Positions 19,501-27,185 of a stretch of 42,309 nt of DNA are shown here, piece by piece (the stretch's first letter is position 1; every line of letters starts with the position of its first letter). The notes below the pieces were generated by a model that made no database searches, was not told the DNA's origin, and worked only from the letters and a program-made list of their open reading frames with translations. The position numbers and the translations under genes are program-made. This stretch comes from JBIOJM01 sp044450785 (GTDB lineage Bacteria; Planctomycetota; Planctomycetia; Isosphaerales; Isosphaeraceae). The stretch spans positions 1 through 42,309 of the forward strand of contig JBIOJM010000048.1 of the NCBI GenBank assembly GCA_044450785.1, given 5' to 3'.

Positions 19501-22500
19501 CGAGCCGCCAGGACCGCCGTAATAGGCCCAGCCTCCACGCCCGCCTGCACCACCCTCAGCGATGTTGTCCTCGATCGTACTGCTGACCAGGGTGATGGAG
19601 CCGCCGGTGATCAAGGCGCCCCCGCCGTCACCCGCGCCGCCGTCACCACCGTTGCCACCCGCGCCGCCGTCACCACCGTCGCCGGCCCGTCCACCACTGC
19701 CACCAGGGGATCCGGCGCTGCTGGCACCACCATTCGCACCGTTGGCTCCGGCGCCACCAAAACCACCGGCGCCGCCAACGGCAGCCAGGCCACCATACCC
19801 GCCTTGGCCACCCACGGCCTCGTTCATGCGGAGGATCACGTTGTTGGTGGCCATCACCGTGCCATTGGCCACGAACAAGGCGCCACCATAACCCGTTCCA
19901 CCGGTGCCGCCGGTGCCACCGGAGCCCCCAGCGCCGCCGGCAGAGCCGGGGCTGCCCTTGGGGTTCGCGATGGTCCCATGGAAACCGGAAAACCCGGCCC
20001 CACCCGGGCCGCCGGATCCGCCGGGACCGGCGCGACCGCCCACGGCGAGGTTGTTCTCGAGACCGCTCGTGTTCAGGGTGAGGGTTCCCTGGGCGAGGTA
20101 GATCGCGCCGCCGTACCCCAAGCCCCCCGCGCCGCCGTCGCCGCCGCTGCCGCCGGCCTTGCCCGCGAAGCCGCCGTGGCCACCGGACCCTCCGCTGCCC
20201 CCCGTACCGCCGACGGCTTTGTTGGTCGCGAACGTGTCCTGAGATACGATGAGGTTTCCGCCGGCGACGTAGGCGGCGCCGCCGGAGGCATTACCGCCGT
20301 TGCCACCGCTGCCACCCGAACCGCCCGTGGCGGCTCGACTGAAGGAGCCGCCGGTGCCGCCCGCGCCGCCGCGGCCGCCCGCGCCGCCCAAAGCGCGGTT
20401 GTTATTGACGAGGTCGCTGTTCAACGTCAGGCTGCCGCTGGCCAGGTAGAATCCGCCACCCCGGGCGTCGCCGCCGGCCGTGCCGGCCGTGCCGGCGCCG
20501 CCGGTTCCGTTCTTGCCGTTCTTACCGGCCGCGCCGGCGGCCCCGACGGCTTGGTTGTCGATCAACGCCACGCTCGTCATCGACACCGTGCCACCGTCGA
20601 TCAGGACGCCGCCGCCCAAGGCCACACTGCCGCCGAGGATGCCGCCGCCGGTCGCGTAGCCCAACGCGACGCTCAAGCCCTGGAAGATGACGGTCTCGCT
20701 CCGCAGGGCCGTGCTGACGATCTCGAAGATGCGGTCGGTCCACCCCTTGGAGGTGCTCGCCTCGATGGTGGTGCTGCTCGAGCCCGGGCCGACGATCGTC
20801 AACGTCTTGGCCGCGACGCTGGACGAGGTATCCTGGATCACCAGTTGACCCGCGGCCGTGTTGTCCAACGTGTAGATGCCGGCCCCCAGCACGATGGTAT
20901 TGCTGGCGAAACCGTTGATGTCGGCCGCGTTGATCGCCGCGCGCAGGCTGAAATCGGTCGGGACCGGGTAGTATGTCCCCGAACTGGGCGTCGGGTTGTG
21001 GATGACGTTGACGAGATTCGTCACCACCGAGGAGAAGCTGGGGCTCGTGATCTGGAACTGGTAGCCGTTGGCCGACGTCTTCAGGGTCAGTCCGTCAAAG
21101 ACCGCCTGGCCCTGGCTGAACGAGACGGTCACCGGGCTGAAGCTCACGCCGCCGGGGTTGCTCGAGAGCGACAAGGTGGCAGTGCCGCTGAAGCCGGTAT
21201 CCACGTTGCCGAAGGAATCCTCGGCCGAGACGACGACGCCGAAGCTGTCGCCGGCGATCACGCTGGACGGCGGCTCGAAGGTCACGGCCATCTTGGCTGC
21301 GAGGTCGTAGGCGGCCAGGTCAGGGACCAGGAGGTTGGCCTTCGGGGTACCCAACCCGGTGACCAGGTCGTAGCCCGGCTTGGCCGCGAAGCCGTTGTTG
21401 CCCGCGGTGATGTCGTGGAAATCGGTATAGCGCAGACTGTAGAGGGCCGGCAGGGTCTGGTTGGAGCCGGTCAGGGGCGTCCCGCCGGCCAGGGCCCGTC
21501 CCTGGTCGGCGATCGCGATCAGGCCGGCCATCGCGGGGGACGCCAAGCTGGTGCCGCCGACCTGTTCCCACGGGGTGGCGCTGCCGAAGTCATACGAGTC
21601 GTACACGGCCACGCCGGTGCTCGGGTCGGCGTCGAGCGAGACATCGGGGATGGTGCGCTGGCCGGTGCTCTGGACGGCGTACTGGTACGATGGCTCGGGC
21701 TGGTACGAGCTGACGCCGCCGCCGCTGCCGGACCAGCCGGTTTCGGCATCGTAGGAATTATCCGGGTTGATGAACAACGACGTGCCGCCAACCGCCACCA
21801 CGTAGGACGAGTAGGCGGGGTAGATGCCGGGTGCACCGCCATCCCCCGAGGACGCCAGGAAAGTCACGCCCGGGTGGCCGGCGAAGTAGGTGTCGCCGTT
21901 GCTTTCGCCGGAACTGCCGAAGAAGGATTCGGGGAAGCCGAAGCTCATCGAGACGACCGGAGCCAGCGAGGCCGCCGTGCTGGCGCCGGCGAAGAGGTCG
22001 TTGAACGATTGATTGATGTCGTTGTAGTTGAAGTTGGTCTCGACGACGATGAGATTGGCCTTGGGGGCCATGGCATGGGCATATTCGATGTCGAGGGCTT
22101 CCTCTGGGCCCCACTGTTGGTTGGGATCCGGACCGGGCAGGTCGGCGGGGTTGCTGCTGCCGGCCTGGTTCACCTTGATGAAGCTGGGGGGATCGGGCAG
22201 GCCATACTGCTTGTCGAACAGAGCCAAGTCGCTGCTGCTGAAGTTGGGATCGGTGCTGTCGAGGAAGCCCGGGTTGTCGTAGGCGTCGACGACGGCGATG
22301 GTCTGGCCCAAGCCGTCACCCTGGATGGCCCCGAACTTGATGATGTTGGCCCCGTACGCCGCCTGGAGCTGCGGCGGGCCGTAGGCGCCGGAGGGCGGAG
22401 AGGACGATTGGTCCGGGACGGACTGGCCGCCGGACTGGTCGATGCCGCTGCCCGGGGGGTGGTAGATGATGTAGGTCGGGAGCATGTTTACCGGCAGCGA

Positions 22501-22608
22501 GGAGAGCACCAGGCGATTTTCCAGGTTTTCCAGGATGAGCTGGAGCGGCCGCCTGCGCCGGGACCGGGACCGGAGGGACCGATGAGGTGTTTGGTTGTGG
22601 ATCGACAT
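16519..22608 (-). CDS. S53 (sedolisin) peptidase fused to a giant Gly-Gly-X / beta-rung repeat region
   Basis: The protein has 2029 residues from the ATG at 22608, chosen over 22707 because GGAGAG precedes it and it starts a basic export segment (SLRSRSRRRRPLQLILENLE, NRLVLSS). Residues about 75-435 are a sedolisin: EEALDIEYAHAMAP (E169, D173), oxyanion Asp in FLASSGDGGA (D256), nucleophile in GGTSLASPAMAG (S354) and a C-terminal calcium-site region (FHDITAGNNGF, GYDLVTGLGTP). The catalytic set is complete. After a bacterial Ig-like stretch and a short pectin-lyase-like segment come twelve GGGLYVAGGSVTL-type rungs separated by long (GGX)n runs, then an anchor-Q block and a final beta-rich domain ending FGQIISYIPIILIGVLPS. 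No pro-domain of the usual S53 size is visible. Substrate and processing are unknown. Confidence 0.88.
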   Translation of the reverse strand: MSIHNQTPHRSLRSRSRRRRPLQLILENLENRLVLSSLPVNMLPTYIIYHPPGSGIDQSGGQSVPDQSSSPPSGAYGPPQLQAAYGANIIKFGAIQGDGLGQTIAVVDAYDNPGFLDSTDPNFSSSDLALFDKQYGLPDPPSFIKVNQAGSSNPADLPGPDPNQQWGPEEALDIEYAHAMAPKANLIVVETNFNYNDINQSFNDLFAGASTAASLAPVVSMSFGFPESFFGSSGESNGDTYFAGHPGVTFLASSGDGGAPGIYPAYSSYVVAVGGTSLFINPDNSYDAETGWSGSGGGVSSYQPEPSYQYAVQSTGQRTIPDVSLDADPSTGVAVYDSYDFGSATPWEQVGGTSLASPAMAGLIAIADQGRALAGGTPLTGSNQTLPALYSLRYTDFHDITAGNNGFAAKPGYDLVTGLGTPKANLLVPDLAAYDLAAKMAVTFEPPSSVIAGDSFGVVVSAEDSFGNVDTGFSGTATLSLSSNPGGVSFSPVTVSFSQGQAVFDGLTLKTSANGYQFQITSPSFSSVVTNLVNVIHNPTPSSGTYYPVPTDFSLRAAINAADINGFASNTIVLGAGIYTLDNTAAGQLVIQDTSSSVAAKTLTIVGPGSSSTTIEASTSKGWTDRIFEIVSTALRSETVIFQGLSVALGYATGGGILGGSVALGGGVLIDGGTVSMTSVALIDNQAVGAAGAAGKNGKNGTGGAGTAGTAGGDARGGGFYLASGSLTLNSDLVNNNRALGGAGGRGGAGGTGGSFSRAATGGSGGSGGNGGNASGGAAYVAGGNLIVSQDTFATNKAVGGTGGSGGSGGHGGFAGKAGGSGGDGGAGGLGYGGAIYLAQGTLTLNTSGLENNLAVGGRAGPGGSGGPGGAGFSGFHGTIANPKGSPGSAGGAGGSGGTGGTGGTGYGGALFVANGTVMATNNVILRMNEAVGGQGGYGGLAAVGGAGGFGGAGANGANGGASSAGSPGGSGGRAGDGGDGGAGGNGGDGGAGDGGGALITGGSITLVSSTIEDNIAEGGAGGRGGWAYYGGPGGSGGNGGNGGNGGAATANGVAGGAGGGGASGGAGGQGGAGRDGGRGGNGGSASGAGAYVAGGSLNILKSNLTGNLALAGPGGSGGTGGFGGTGGFGGNGGNGGNGGHGAAGANGTAVNPTGGNGGAGGYGGASAGQGGYAGNGGKGGYGGDGGNGAHAQGGGIYIGSGVVVLNNVTISSNLALGGQGGYGGVGGFGAPGGNAGLGGFGGSGGSGGTGGAPGSASSGAVIGIGGNGGAGGQAGVGGSGGNGGSGGSAGSAGNGGNGGSGSGGGVYVGGGRVSLFDNTISGNTAAGGSGGAGAFGGFGGLGGSGRTGGAGGQGGRGGNVNVLKVQNANDTTTHYYAGTAGNGGNGGRDGHGGAGGNGGYGGAGGGGGNGGSGNGAGLYVMGGLITLFGDTVSNNNAFGGAGGNGGTGGLGGSGGVGGTGGSYAVTSTAHGSAIIPFNNGGDGGSPSVAASLLNAGHPGLGGRGGDGATGGNGGNGRSEGTGGNGGNGGSANGGGLYVAGGSVTLVNDTVANNQLAGGAVGLGGPAGVVGAAGTGGLGGPAGLGGRSDGGRGATAPSGLSGRTGATGSQGSTGTSGSSGTAAGTAGGGGLYVAGGSVSLFNSTVADNAVAAGGTGGGIDVGAGTVTLEATIVALNVHGSSTADDIAGTVTGTWNLIGTGGSGSLSNGVGHNQVGVASPGLGSLASNLGPTQTIALLSGSPAIGTGSNANGLPNPEGILTDQRGFAIPANTALDIGAYQTRATAPAPPTASLQAQTVTSSNASALNPYTFSITVSDQGAIAASTVVGAVVEVNPPGGGAPIPAIIVSATPVGPTDAFGDARQFVITLEITPPGGSWTGADNGYYSVVLGGTPILDLAGQSVPTGTVGRFLVDIGSASSHASGLSFRAQKAGSLKGTYNGTITVTNTGSSTLYGSISVEFQGLNSSLVLSSSTANVTKGTTGGGVQYLTINLAVPLAAGQSIVVAVSYGNATFGQIISYIPIILIGVLPS

Positions 22609-23109
22609 GAAGCTCTCTCCGGGTGAAAAGACACGCCGCCGGTCCAAGGACCGGACGTCGGCTCGCGTTCCATCCGACGTCCCTGTTTCAATCATTGTTG
22701 AATGCAAACTCGCGCAGCACTCTCATAACAAGCGTGATGACTGGAATCAAGTCACTGACCAACAAGAAAAGTATTTTTCCTGTCGAATTGAGCCCAAACG
22801 TTCACGAGAAACAACGCGGTCTCGAGCCGTTCGCCGCACGGGATCTGACCGGAGCGAACGGAAACGTCCGGGCCGCTGCCTGGAACGCGCGCGAAGTGCG
22901 CGTTGGATGATGAATTCCTTCGGAGCACGCTGAATGGCAACAGGGTGAGAGGCGCTCTCGACTCACGGCGCGATATGCGGGGGTGGTGTCGTCGCGATCT
23001 TCCTGCGCGACTTGCCGAAGAACTGTTGATCATCGCCACGACACCGGGATCGGTGGGGGCGTTGACTCCCGAGAAGCCCTGGATGAAACCATCTCCGCCG
23101 ATTTCGAAG
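22609..23109. other. Intergenic region upstream of the S53 gene
   Basis: This 501-bp gap is locally AT-richer around 22690-22790. It contains a minus-strand promoter-like pair. I see no convincing gene. A minus-strand open stretch just after the acyltransferase stop has no start site or recognisable motif. Confidence 0.5.
22722..22750 (-). promoter_or_regulatory. Possible promoter of the S53 peptidase gene
   Basis: On the minus strand TTGATT (22745-22750) is followed after 17 bases by TATGAG (22722-22727), about 115 bp upstream of the chosen start codon. The -10 match is only fair. Confidence 0.3.
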
Positions 23110-24195
23110 TCAGAGTTTGAGGAATAAGTTGTTTTTTTCGAGGTGGAGGTTGAACAGGGTGCAGATTGCGAAGTAGAGGCCAAACCCCGCCGCGACGTAC
23201 CAACTCGGCGAGTCGTTGGGAAGGTACGGCTTGACCGCGTCGGCCACCATGGGGTGAATGATGTAGGCCGCCAGGGCATTCTGACCGAAGATGCGGAACA
23301 GGGCGGACTGCCAGCCGGCCCGGTCGCAGATCAACACGAACAGGGCATAGACCGCCAGCGAGAAGCCGGCGGCGAACGTGAGGTACGAGATGCTGCCGGT
23401 CCGCTGGCTCATCGTCCACAAGTCGACGGCCTGGGAAGAAAGTGGTGGCACAAAGGGGGGAGGGGCCAGCCGGCCTCCCAGACACGAAAGCGCATACCCC
23501 AGGACCATCAAGACCACGGACCAGGCTGCCAGCTTCGAGACGGAGTGACTGTGATCGCGGCTGCTCGCCACGAAATCGTAGGCGAGCGAGCCGATCAGCG
23601 TGGGGATCGTCCAGGTCAAGAAGCCGAGCGGACCGCCGTCGATGACCCTCGGAGGTTGCCAGGCCCAGGCGAAATAGAAGAGCGACGACAGCCAGAGATG
23701 AAGCCCCGCCGAGGCGATCGTGAAGACGACCCGCGGCACGGTTCCGGCCGCGATCACCGGCAAGACCCACACCGACGTGATCGCAATGTGGACCAAGGTC
23801 TGGAAAAGCTCGCGGTGAAATGCCTGGGCGAGGAAACCGAGGACGCCCAGCTCGCGGAGCTGGACCCAGGACTTGACCTCGCCGTCAAGGTGGTAGATCA
23901 CGAAGCCGAGCAGAATCAACCCGGCGTTGCGCTTCAGGACCGCGCGAGCGGCCGTCCAGAAGCCGCTCTCCGCCAGCCGCCTTACAAACGTCAACCGATA
24001 GGCGAACCCGACCGCGAAGAAGAACTGCGGCATGATCGTGTCCGCGTAGCTGCAATACGTGTTGTGGTGCTTGAAGATCGCGTGCACGACCTGGTAGCCG
24101 CCCAGGAAGTTGACGAACAACATGCCGGCCACGGTGTAGCCGCGAAACTGATCGAGCGAGACGATTCGTCGACGCGAGGCTTGATTCGGATCCAT
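23110..24195 (-). CDS. Multi-pass membrane acyltransferase-like protein (HGSNAT/DUF5009-like)
   Basis: A 361-aa protein with about ten hydrophobic segments. The N-terminus RRIVSLDQFRGYTVAGMLFV fits the start of the heparan-alpha-glucosaminide N-acetyltransferase-like and DUF5009 group, where an SLDxFRG motif opens the first membrane helix. A late motif FGQNALAAYIIHP is also typical of membrane acyltransferases. By family it would transfer acyl groups to a sugar across the cytoplasmic membrane; the real substrate is not known. It stands alone on the minus strand, with a long hairpin element upstream (24304-24562) and the S53 gene downstream. Confidence 0.75.
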   Translation of the reverse strand: MDPNQASRRRIVSLDQFRGYTVAGMLFVNFLGGYQVVHAIFKHHNTYCSYADTIMPQFFFAVGFAYRLTFVRRLAESGFWTAARAVLKRNAGLILLGFVIYHLDGEVKSWVQLRELGVLGFLAQAFHRELFQTLVHIAITSVWVLPVIAAGTVPRVVFTIASAGLHLWLSSLFYFAWAWQPPRVIDGGPLGFLTWTIPTLIGSLAYDFVASSRDHSHSVSKLAAWSVVLMVLGYALSCLGGRLAPPPFVPPLSSQAVDLWTMSQRTGSISYLTFAAGFSLAVYALFVLICDRAGWQSALFRIFGQNALAAYIIHPMVADAVKPYLPNDSPSWYVAAGFGLYFAICTLFNLHLEKNNLFLKL

Positions 24196-24303
24196 TTTGG
24201 TTCACTCTCTTCACAGACCGGTGGTTCTAAGCCCGTGGCAGGTCGCGAACGTCGATTTACAGCCACCATCCCCGAGCCGCCAGCCATGACCCACGAGTGG
24301 CCT

Positions 24304-24562
24304 GTCAATCTTGGATTGACCGGTGGACCAACGCTCGCACATAAGAGAAAGAGTAAGATGAAGAGTAAGATTTGGAAGAGGACTAAGAGCACGAGCACGA
24401 GCAAGAGTAGGACAGGCGCGTGCATGAGATCCTACTCTTAATCTTGATCGTGCTCTTCATCGTCTTCCTAATCGTAATCTTCCTCCTAATCTTGCTCTTC
24501 TTTGGAGACCTGTCGTCGCCGTTGTCTCGCCGGTCATGTTTGCCCGTCAATCGCAGATTGAC
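24304..24562. repeat. Purine/pyrimidine long hairpin element bounded by matching palindromes
   Basis: The left arm (about 24343-24412) is almost pure purine (AGAGAAAGAGTAAGATGAAG...). The right arm (about 24430-24500) is its imperfect reverse complement, pyrimidine-rich. The loop is about 17 bases. The element is bounded by two nearly identical palindromes, GTCAATC-TTG-GATTGAC (24304-24320) and GTCAATC-GCA-GATTGAC (24546-24562). It occupies the gap between the acyltransferase and the isomerase genes, with no ORF of note. Confidence 0.75.
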
Positions 24563-24623
24563 GGACCACTAGCAACGATTCGTGACTCCCGGGGCCGATG
24601 TCGAGTGGTGCGATCGCGGCGGC

Positions 24624-25631
24624 TCAGATCCGCGCCAGGGTGGGGACGACCGACCGGAGATATCCCAGGGAGCTGGCGAGCCAGTCGAGGTCCCGGCTGG
24701 CCCAGGGGATCGCTTCGATGACCTCGGGCCTGGGCAGCGTTCCCTCCGCGAATCGGTTTTCGCACAGTGCGGCCAGACGGACGACCGCCGCCAGCGACTG
24801 GGGCCCGAGTGCGGGGAAATGGGCCAGCCACTTGCGATCGAAAATCGGCAAGTCGTAGGTCCGGGGATGAAGCTCGATCGACAGCGCGATCGCGCTGTTC
24901 GCCCGGATCACCGGGGCCAGGATGTCCGGCAACGGAAGGATGCCTGATCCGACCGGCCGAGCCTGCCAGCAAAGCCCGCGCGGCGTGAAGGCCAGGACCG
25001 CGTCCTTGATGTGAGTGGCGACCACGCGCGCGGCCAGCCGGTTGGCCAGCTCGACGGGATCGTCCAGCCTCATCACCAGGTTGCCCGTATCGAGCGTCAC
25101 GCCGGCGACCTCGGGTTCGAGCTGGTCGAGCATCGAGATCAACTCATCGCCGGTCAGATCGGCGTGCGTCTCGATCGCGAACCGGACTCCCAACTCCTTG
25201 AGCCGCGGCGTGAGGTGATCGAGTACGTCGACGGTCGACTTGATTTGACCGATCCAGGGCGAGTCGGTGCGAAAGCGATCGTGGCGATCGCCTACGTAAA
25301 CGCGTGCATGGCGGCAACCCAGAAGCGCCACGGCTTCGACCTGGGGCGCGAGCTCACGAGCCAGCTCGAGAGGGTCGACCCTGCGACCCAGCTCGCGAGA
25401 GCGGCGAGCTGGGTTGGGCGACGGCAGCCCCACTTCGAGATAAAGCCCCATCACGGCGGCCTGGTCTCGAAACGCCGTCAGCCGACCCGGATCGAGATTC
25501 GGGTCAATCGACGAGGGCTCAAGAAACTGAACGCCGTCGAAATGATGAGCCTGGGCAAACTCCAGGGTCTGCGCGGCTGTGAAACCGCGGTGTGCGATCG
25601 TGTAGTGATCAAAGCCGATCCGCGTACTCAT
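24624..25631 (-). CDS. Sugar phosphate isomerase/epimerase-like TIM-barrel protein
   Basis: A 335-aa protein from the ATG at 25631. The frame is open to 25964, but homology begins at MSTRIGFDHYTIAHRGF. It shows the xylose-isomerase-like (AP endonuclease 2) barrel with likely metal ligands in order: E154 (FAIETHADL), D181 (TLDTGN), H207 (THIKDAV) and E253 (SIELHPR). The N-terminal strand (FDGVQFLEPSSID) and the arginine-rich middle fit the family. Members isomerise or epimerise sugars such as inosose or ketoses, so the exact substrate cannot be read here. It is a single gene, divergent from whatever is transcribed from the promoters at 25728-26073. Confidence 0.85.
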   Translation of the reverse strand: MSTRIGFDHYTIAHRGFTAAQTLEFAQAHHFDGVQFLEPSSIDPNLDPGRLTAFRDQAAVMGLYLEVGLPSPNPARRSRELGRRVDPLELARELAPQVEAVALLGCRHARVYVGDRHDRFRTDSPWIGQIKSTVDVLDHLTPRLKELGVRFAIETHADLTGDELISMLDQLEPEVAGVTLDTGNLVMRLDDPVELANRLAARVVATHIKDAVLAFTPRGLCWQARPVGSGILPLPDILAPVIRANSAIALSIELHPRTYDLPIFDRKWLAHFPALGPQSLAAVVRLAALCENRFAEGTLPRPEVIEAIPWASRDLDWLASSLGYLRSVVPTLARI

Positions 25632-25727
25632 CGTCGCTCGCTCCGTGCCGTGCCGTCGCCGACCGTCGTTCGCGCGGATGCCGTGCTGCCGATCCCCGCC
25701 TTGCATTCGCCTGGTCTGCGAAATCGA

Positions 25728-25773
25728 TTGACATACAAAGGAATGTTGACTGGACGGTACCCGAGTGTATATT
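25728..25773 (+). promoter_or_regulatory. Promoter-like cluster without an evident gene
   Basis: TTGACA (25728-25733) and TTGACT (25746-25751) lie upstream of TATATT (25768-25773). The second -35 box is spaced by 16 bases. The direction is plus, away from the isomerase gene. What it would transcribe is not clear. Confidence 0.4.
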
Positions 25774-26044
25774 ATGGCGTTTTCGGACCTGCCTCGTTTG
25801 TCAATCAAGGACGGGGTCACGATGCGATTCCGTGACGCATAGGGGACGCGTGAGTTTGACATGGAGTGCGAGGCGACGCAACGGTCCGCTATCCCGGCGC
25901 ACCAGGAGGGTGGACGAACAGGGGGATGGGTCCGGCGGTTCGCGGTCGGTGAGGGCGTCCTCATGCGGTCGCCCGGCGCGGGCGCGACGACCGCCCGCGG
26001 GAGAATCCGCGAGAAAAGAATCGAAAAAAAATCCCGGGAGAGGG

Positions 26045-26073
26045 TTGACGCGCGAGCGGAATCGTCGTATTTT
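26045..26073 (+). promoter_or_regulatory. Sigma-70-type promoter of a short orphan transcript
   Basis: TTGACG (26045-26050), a spacer of exactly 17 bases, and TATTTT (26068-26073). The expected start is near 26080. The only things downstream before a terminator-like T-run are a 13-codon ORF and hairpins. Confidence 0.6.
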
Positions 26074-26102
26074 GGCGCTCGTCTTGAGGGAGTAAATCAA
26101 CG

Positions 26103-26144
26103 ATGATCGCATGGATGAGCGTTCTGACCTATGGTGGTATATAG
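26103..26144 (+). CDS. Possible 13-aa peptide or leader ORF
   Basis: ATG at 26103 follows GGGAG by about ten bases and encodes MIAWMSVLTYGGI before a TAG. It lies just after a well-formed promoter and before hairpins and a T-run, so it could be a small membrane-active peptide or a regulatory leader. Length alone gives no statistical support. Confidence 0.3.
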   Translation: MIAWMSVLTYGGI

Positions 26145-26220
26145 ATCCAACTCCCATTCACAGGCTCTGTCGAGTCGGGTCTCGACTTCACCCTGATCCG
26201 GCAATCGCTCCCCAAAAAAG

Positions 26221-26270
26221 AAAGGCTGGATTCCAGGCGGCATGGATGCGCACGCCCGGCTCGGCCTTTT
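26221..26270 (+). terminator. Possible intrinsic terminator of the orphan transcript
   Basis: AAAGGC (26221-26226) pairs with GCCTTT (26264-26269) around inner CTGG/CCAG and GGCG/CGCC hairpins, ending in a short T-run. The stem is interrupted, so efficiency is uncertain. Confidence 0.4.
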
Positions 26271-26328
26271 CGTTGTGAGGACGATCGAGGTCTGCGCCGA
26301 GATCGGTTTCCTCAGTACTTGGCCTCAC

Positions 26329-26373
26329 GGTCTGCGGTCTGATTCGGCATGGATGTCCGAATCACCGCGGACC
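26329..26373. repeat. Strong 45-nt hairpin downstream of the DUF3568-like gene
   Basis: GGTCTGCGGT-CT-GATTCGG, a 9-base loop, then CCGAATC-ACCGCGGACC form a stem of about 17 pairs. It lies 23 bp beyond the stop of the minus-strand lipoprotein gene, so it may end or stabilise that transcript. There is no T-run on either side. Confidence 0.6.
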
Positions 26374-26396
26374 GCGATTGGCCAATTTAAGCGATA

Positions 26397-26924
26397 TCAG
26401 GGGACTGGGCGATCGCGGTAGGGGGCTTCCGCGATGTTGCGGAGGGTGTCCTCGTCGGGCGGTATTAATCGCGAGAACAGAGGGTTGGCGGCCGGCGCGC
26501 TGGGAGGATTCTCGGGGATGGCCGCCGGGGGAAGGGTCCCGAGTCGGACACCAGTCCGCTCGAGGAGTGCCTTGGAGAGCGGCTCGTCGCCCAGCCACCC
26601 GATCCGGCAACTGACGCGCGTCTGGCCCTCATGGGGTCGGACCGTGATCAAGACGGGGCGGTTGTCCGCCGTTTTGGCGTCGAGCTTGTAGACCGCTCCG
26701 GTCCGGCCGCCTTCGATGGACGTCATCTTGAGGTCGTCCATCGCCTCGCTGACCGCGCCTCGGACCACGGCGGCAGGAAACGCGAATTCCTGGATGGCCC
26801 GCCCCCCGCCGTACGATGCCTCGAGGCCGCTCCTGCTCTCGACGATCGGCGCGACCGTGGCGCAGCCGATCTGCCACAGCTCGCCGAGAAGCACCAAACC
26901 CAGAGCGATCCGTTGCGCAAGCAT
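26397..26924 (-). CDS. DUF3568-like small exported protein or lipoprotein
   Basis: A 175-aa protein from the ATG at 26924; longer upstream frames run into low-complexity sequence. The N-terminus (MLAQRIALGLVLLGELWQIG, then CATV) is a signal peptide ending in a Cys, but the lipobox is poor (Q at -3), so lipidation is uncertain. The core fits DUF3568: a paired-helix and strand unit EFAFPAAVVRGAVSEAMDDL, KMTSIEGG, then TRVSCRIGWLGDEPLSKALL. The C-terminal 40 residues are Pro-rich. Function is unknown in the family. It is divergent from the SGNH gene at 27186, with 261 bp between. Confidence 0.65.
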   Translation of the reverse strand: MLAQRIALGLVLLGELWQIGCATVAPIVESRSGLEASYGGGRAIQEFAFPAAVVRGAVSEAMDDLKMTSIEGGRTGAVYKLDAKTADNRPVLITVRPHEGQTRVSCRIGWLGDEPLSKALLERTGVRLGTLPPAAIPENPPSAPAANPLFSRLIPPDEDTLRNIAEAPYRDRPVP

Positions 26925-27185
26925 GGTCGGCCTCGCGTCCTGCCTCGGTTCAAGCCGGCGACGGGGCACGAACGGTTCTGGTTTGGTCGCCAGCCGCCGA
27001 AGGCTATCCCGGCTCGACAAAACGGTCAAGGCCGGACAGCCGGGCCGCGGTCGGCGAAAAGGCAGACCGAGGGTCTTTCCGGGCGGCTCCGGTTGGTTTA
27101 TGTTAGGGCCCTGGCTTGTCCCGCTTGGGTTCTTGGGATGAGCCGATTTTCTCGGGATCGACTCTTGCCGTGGAGAGGTCGGGCG

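Larger units (their letters stand above)
26079..26284 (+). ncRNA. Candidate short structured transcript (about 200 nt)
   Basis: Starts at the predicted start of the 26045 promoter. Near its 5' end TCGTCTT (26079-26085) can pair with AGGACGA (26278-26284) at the far end. Inside are GTCGAG-TCGGGT-CTCGAC (26169-26186) and AAAGGC...GCCTTT (26221-26269), the latter running into a T-run at 26267-26270. Size and end pairing recall 6S-like RNA, but I cannot assign it to any family. It may instead simply be the mRNA of the mini-ORF. Confidence 0.35.
25632..26396. other. Long intergenic region with plus-strand promoters and a short transcription unit
   Basis: No ordinary protein gene is convincing in these 765 bp. 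It holds a tandem TTGACA/TTGACT promoter-like cluster (25728-25773), a stronger promoter at 26045-26073, a 13-codon ORF, several hairpins, a terminator-like T-run (26267-26270) and a 45-nt hairpin (26329-26373). ORFs read at 25592-26106 look like chance frames. Confidence 0.5.

Noticed and set aside
18000..20400. Tandem repeats suggesting a satellite or array
   Set aside because: They translate as the Gly-Gly-X part of the S53 fusion protein in one open frame.
19804..22626. 940-aa plus-strand ORF opposite the S53 gene
   Set aside because: The minus strand encodes a recognisable sedolisin with all catalytic motifs over the same bases. The plus frame is compositional (Arg, Gly, Val, Asp rich).
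22752..23279. 175-aa minus-strand ORF after the acyltransferase
   Set aside because: It begins inside the acyltransferase in another frame and has no start signal. The phrase FEIGGDGFIQGFSG is suggestive but matches nothing I know.
25592..26106. Plus-strand ORFs (167 and 81 aa) after the 25768 promoter
   Set aside because: There is no ribosome site, no motif and Arg/Gly-rich composition typical of chance high-GC frames.
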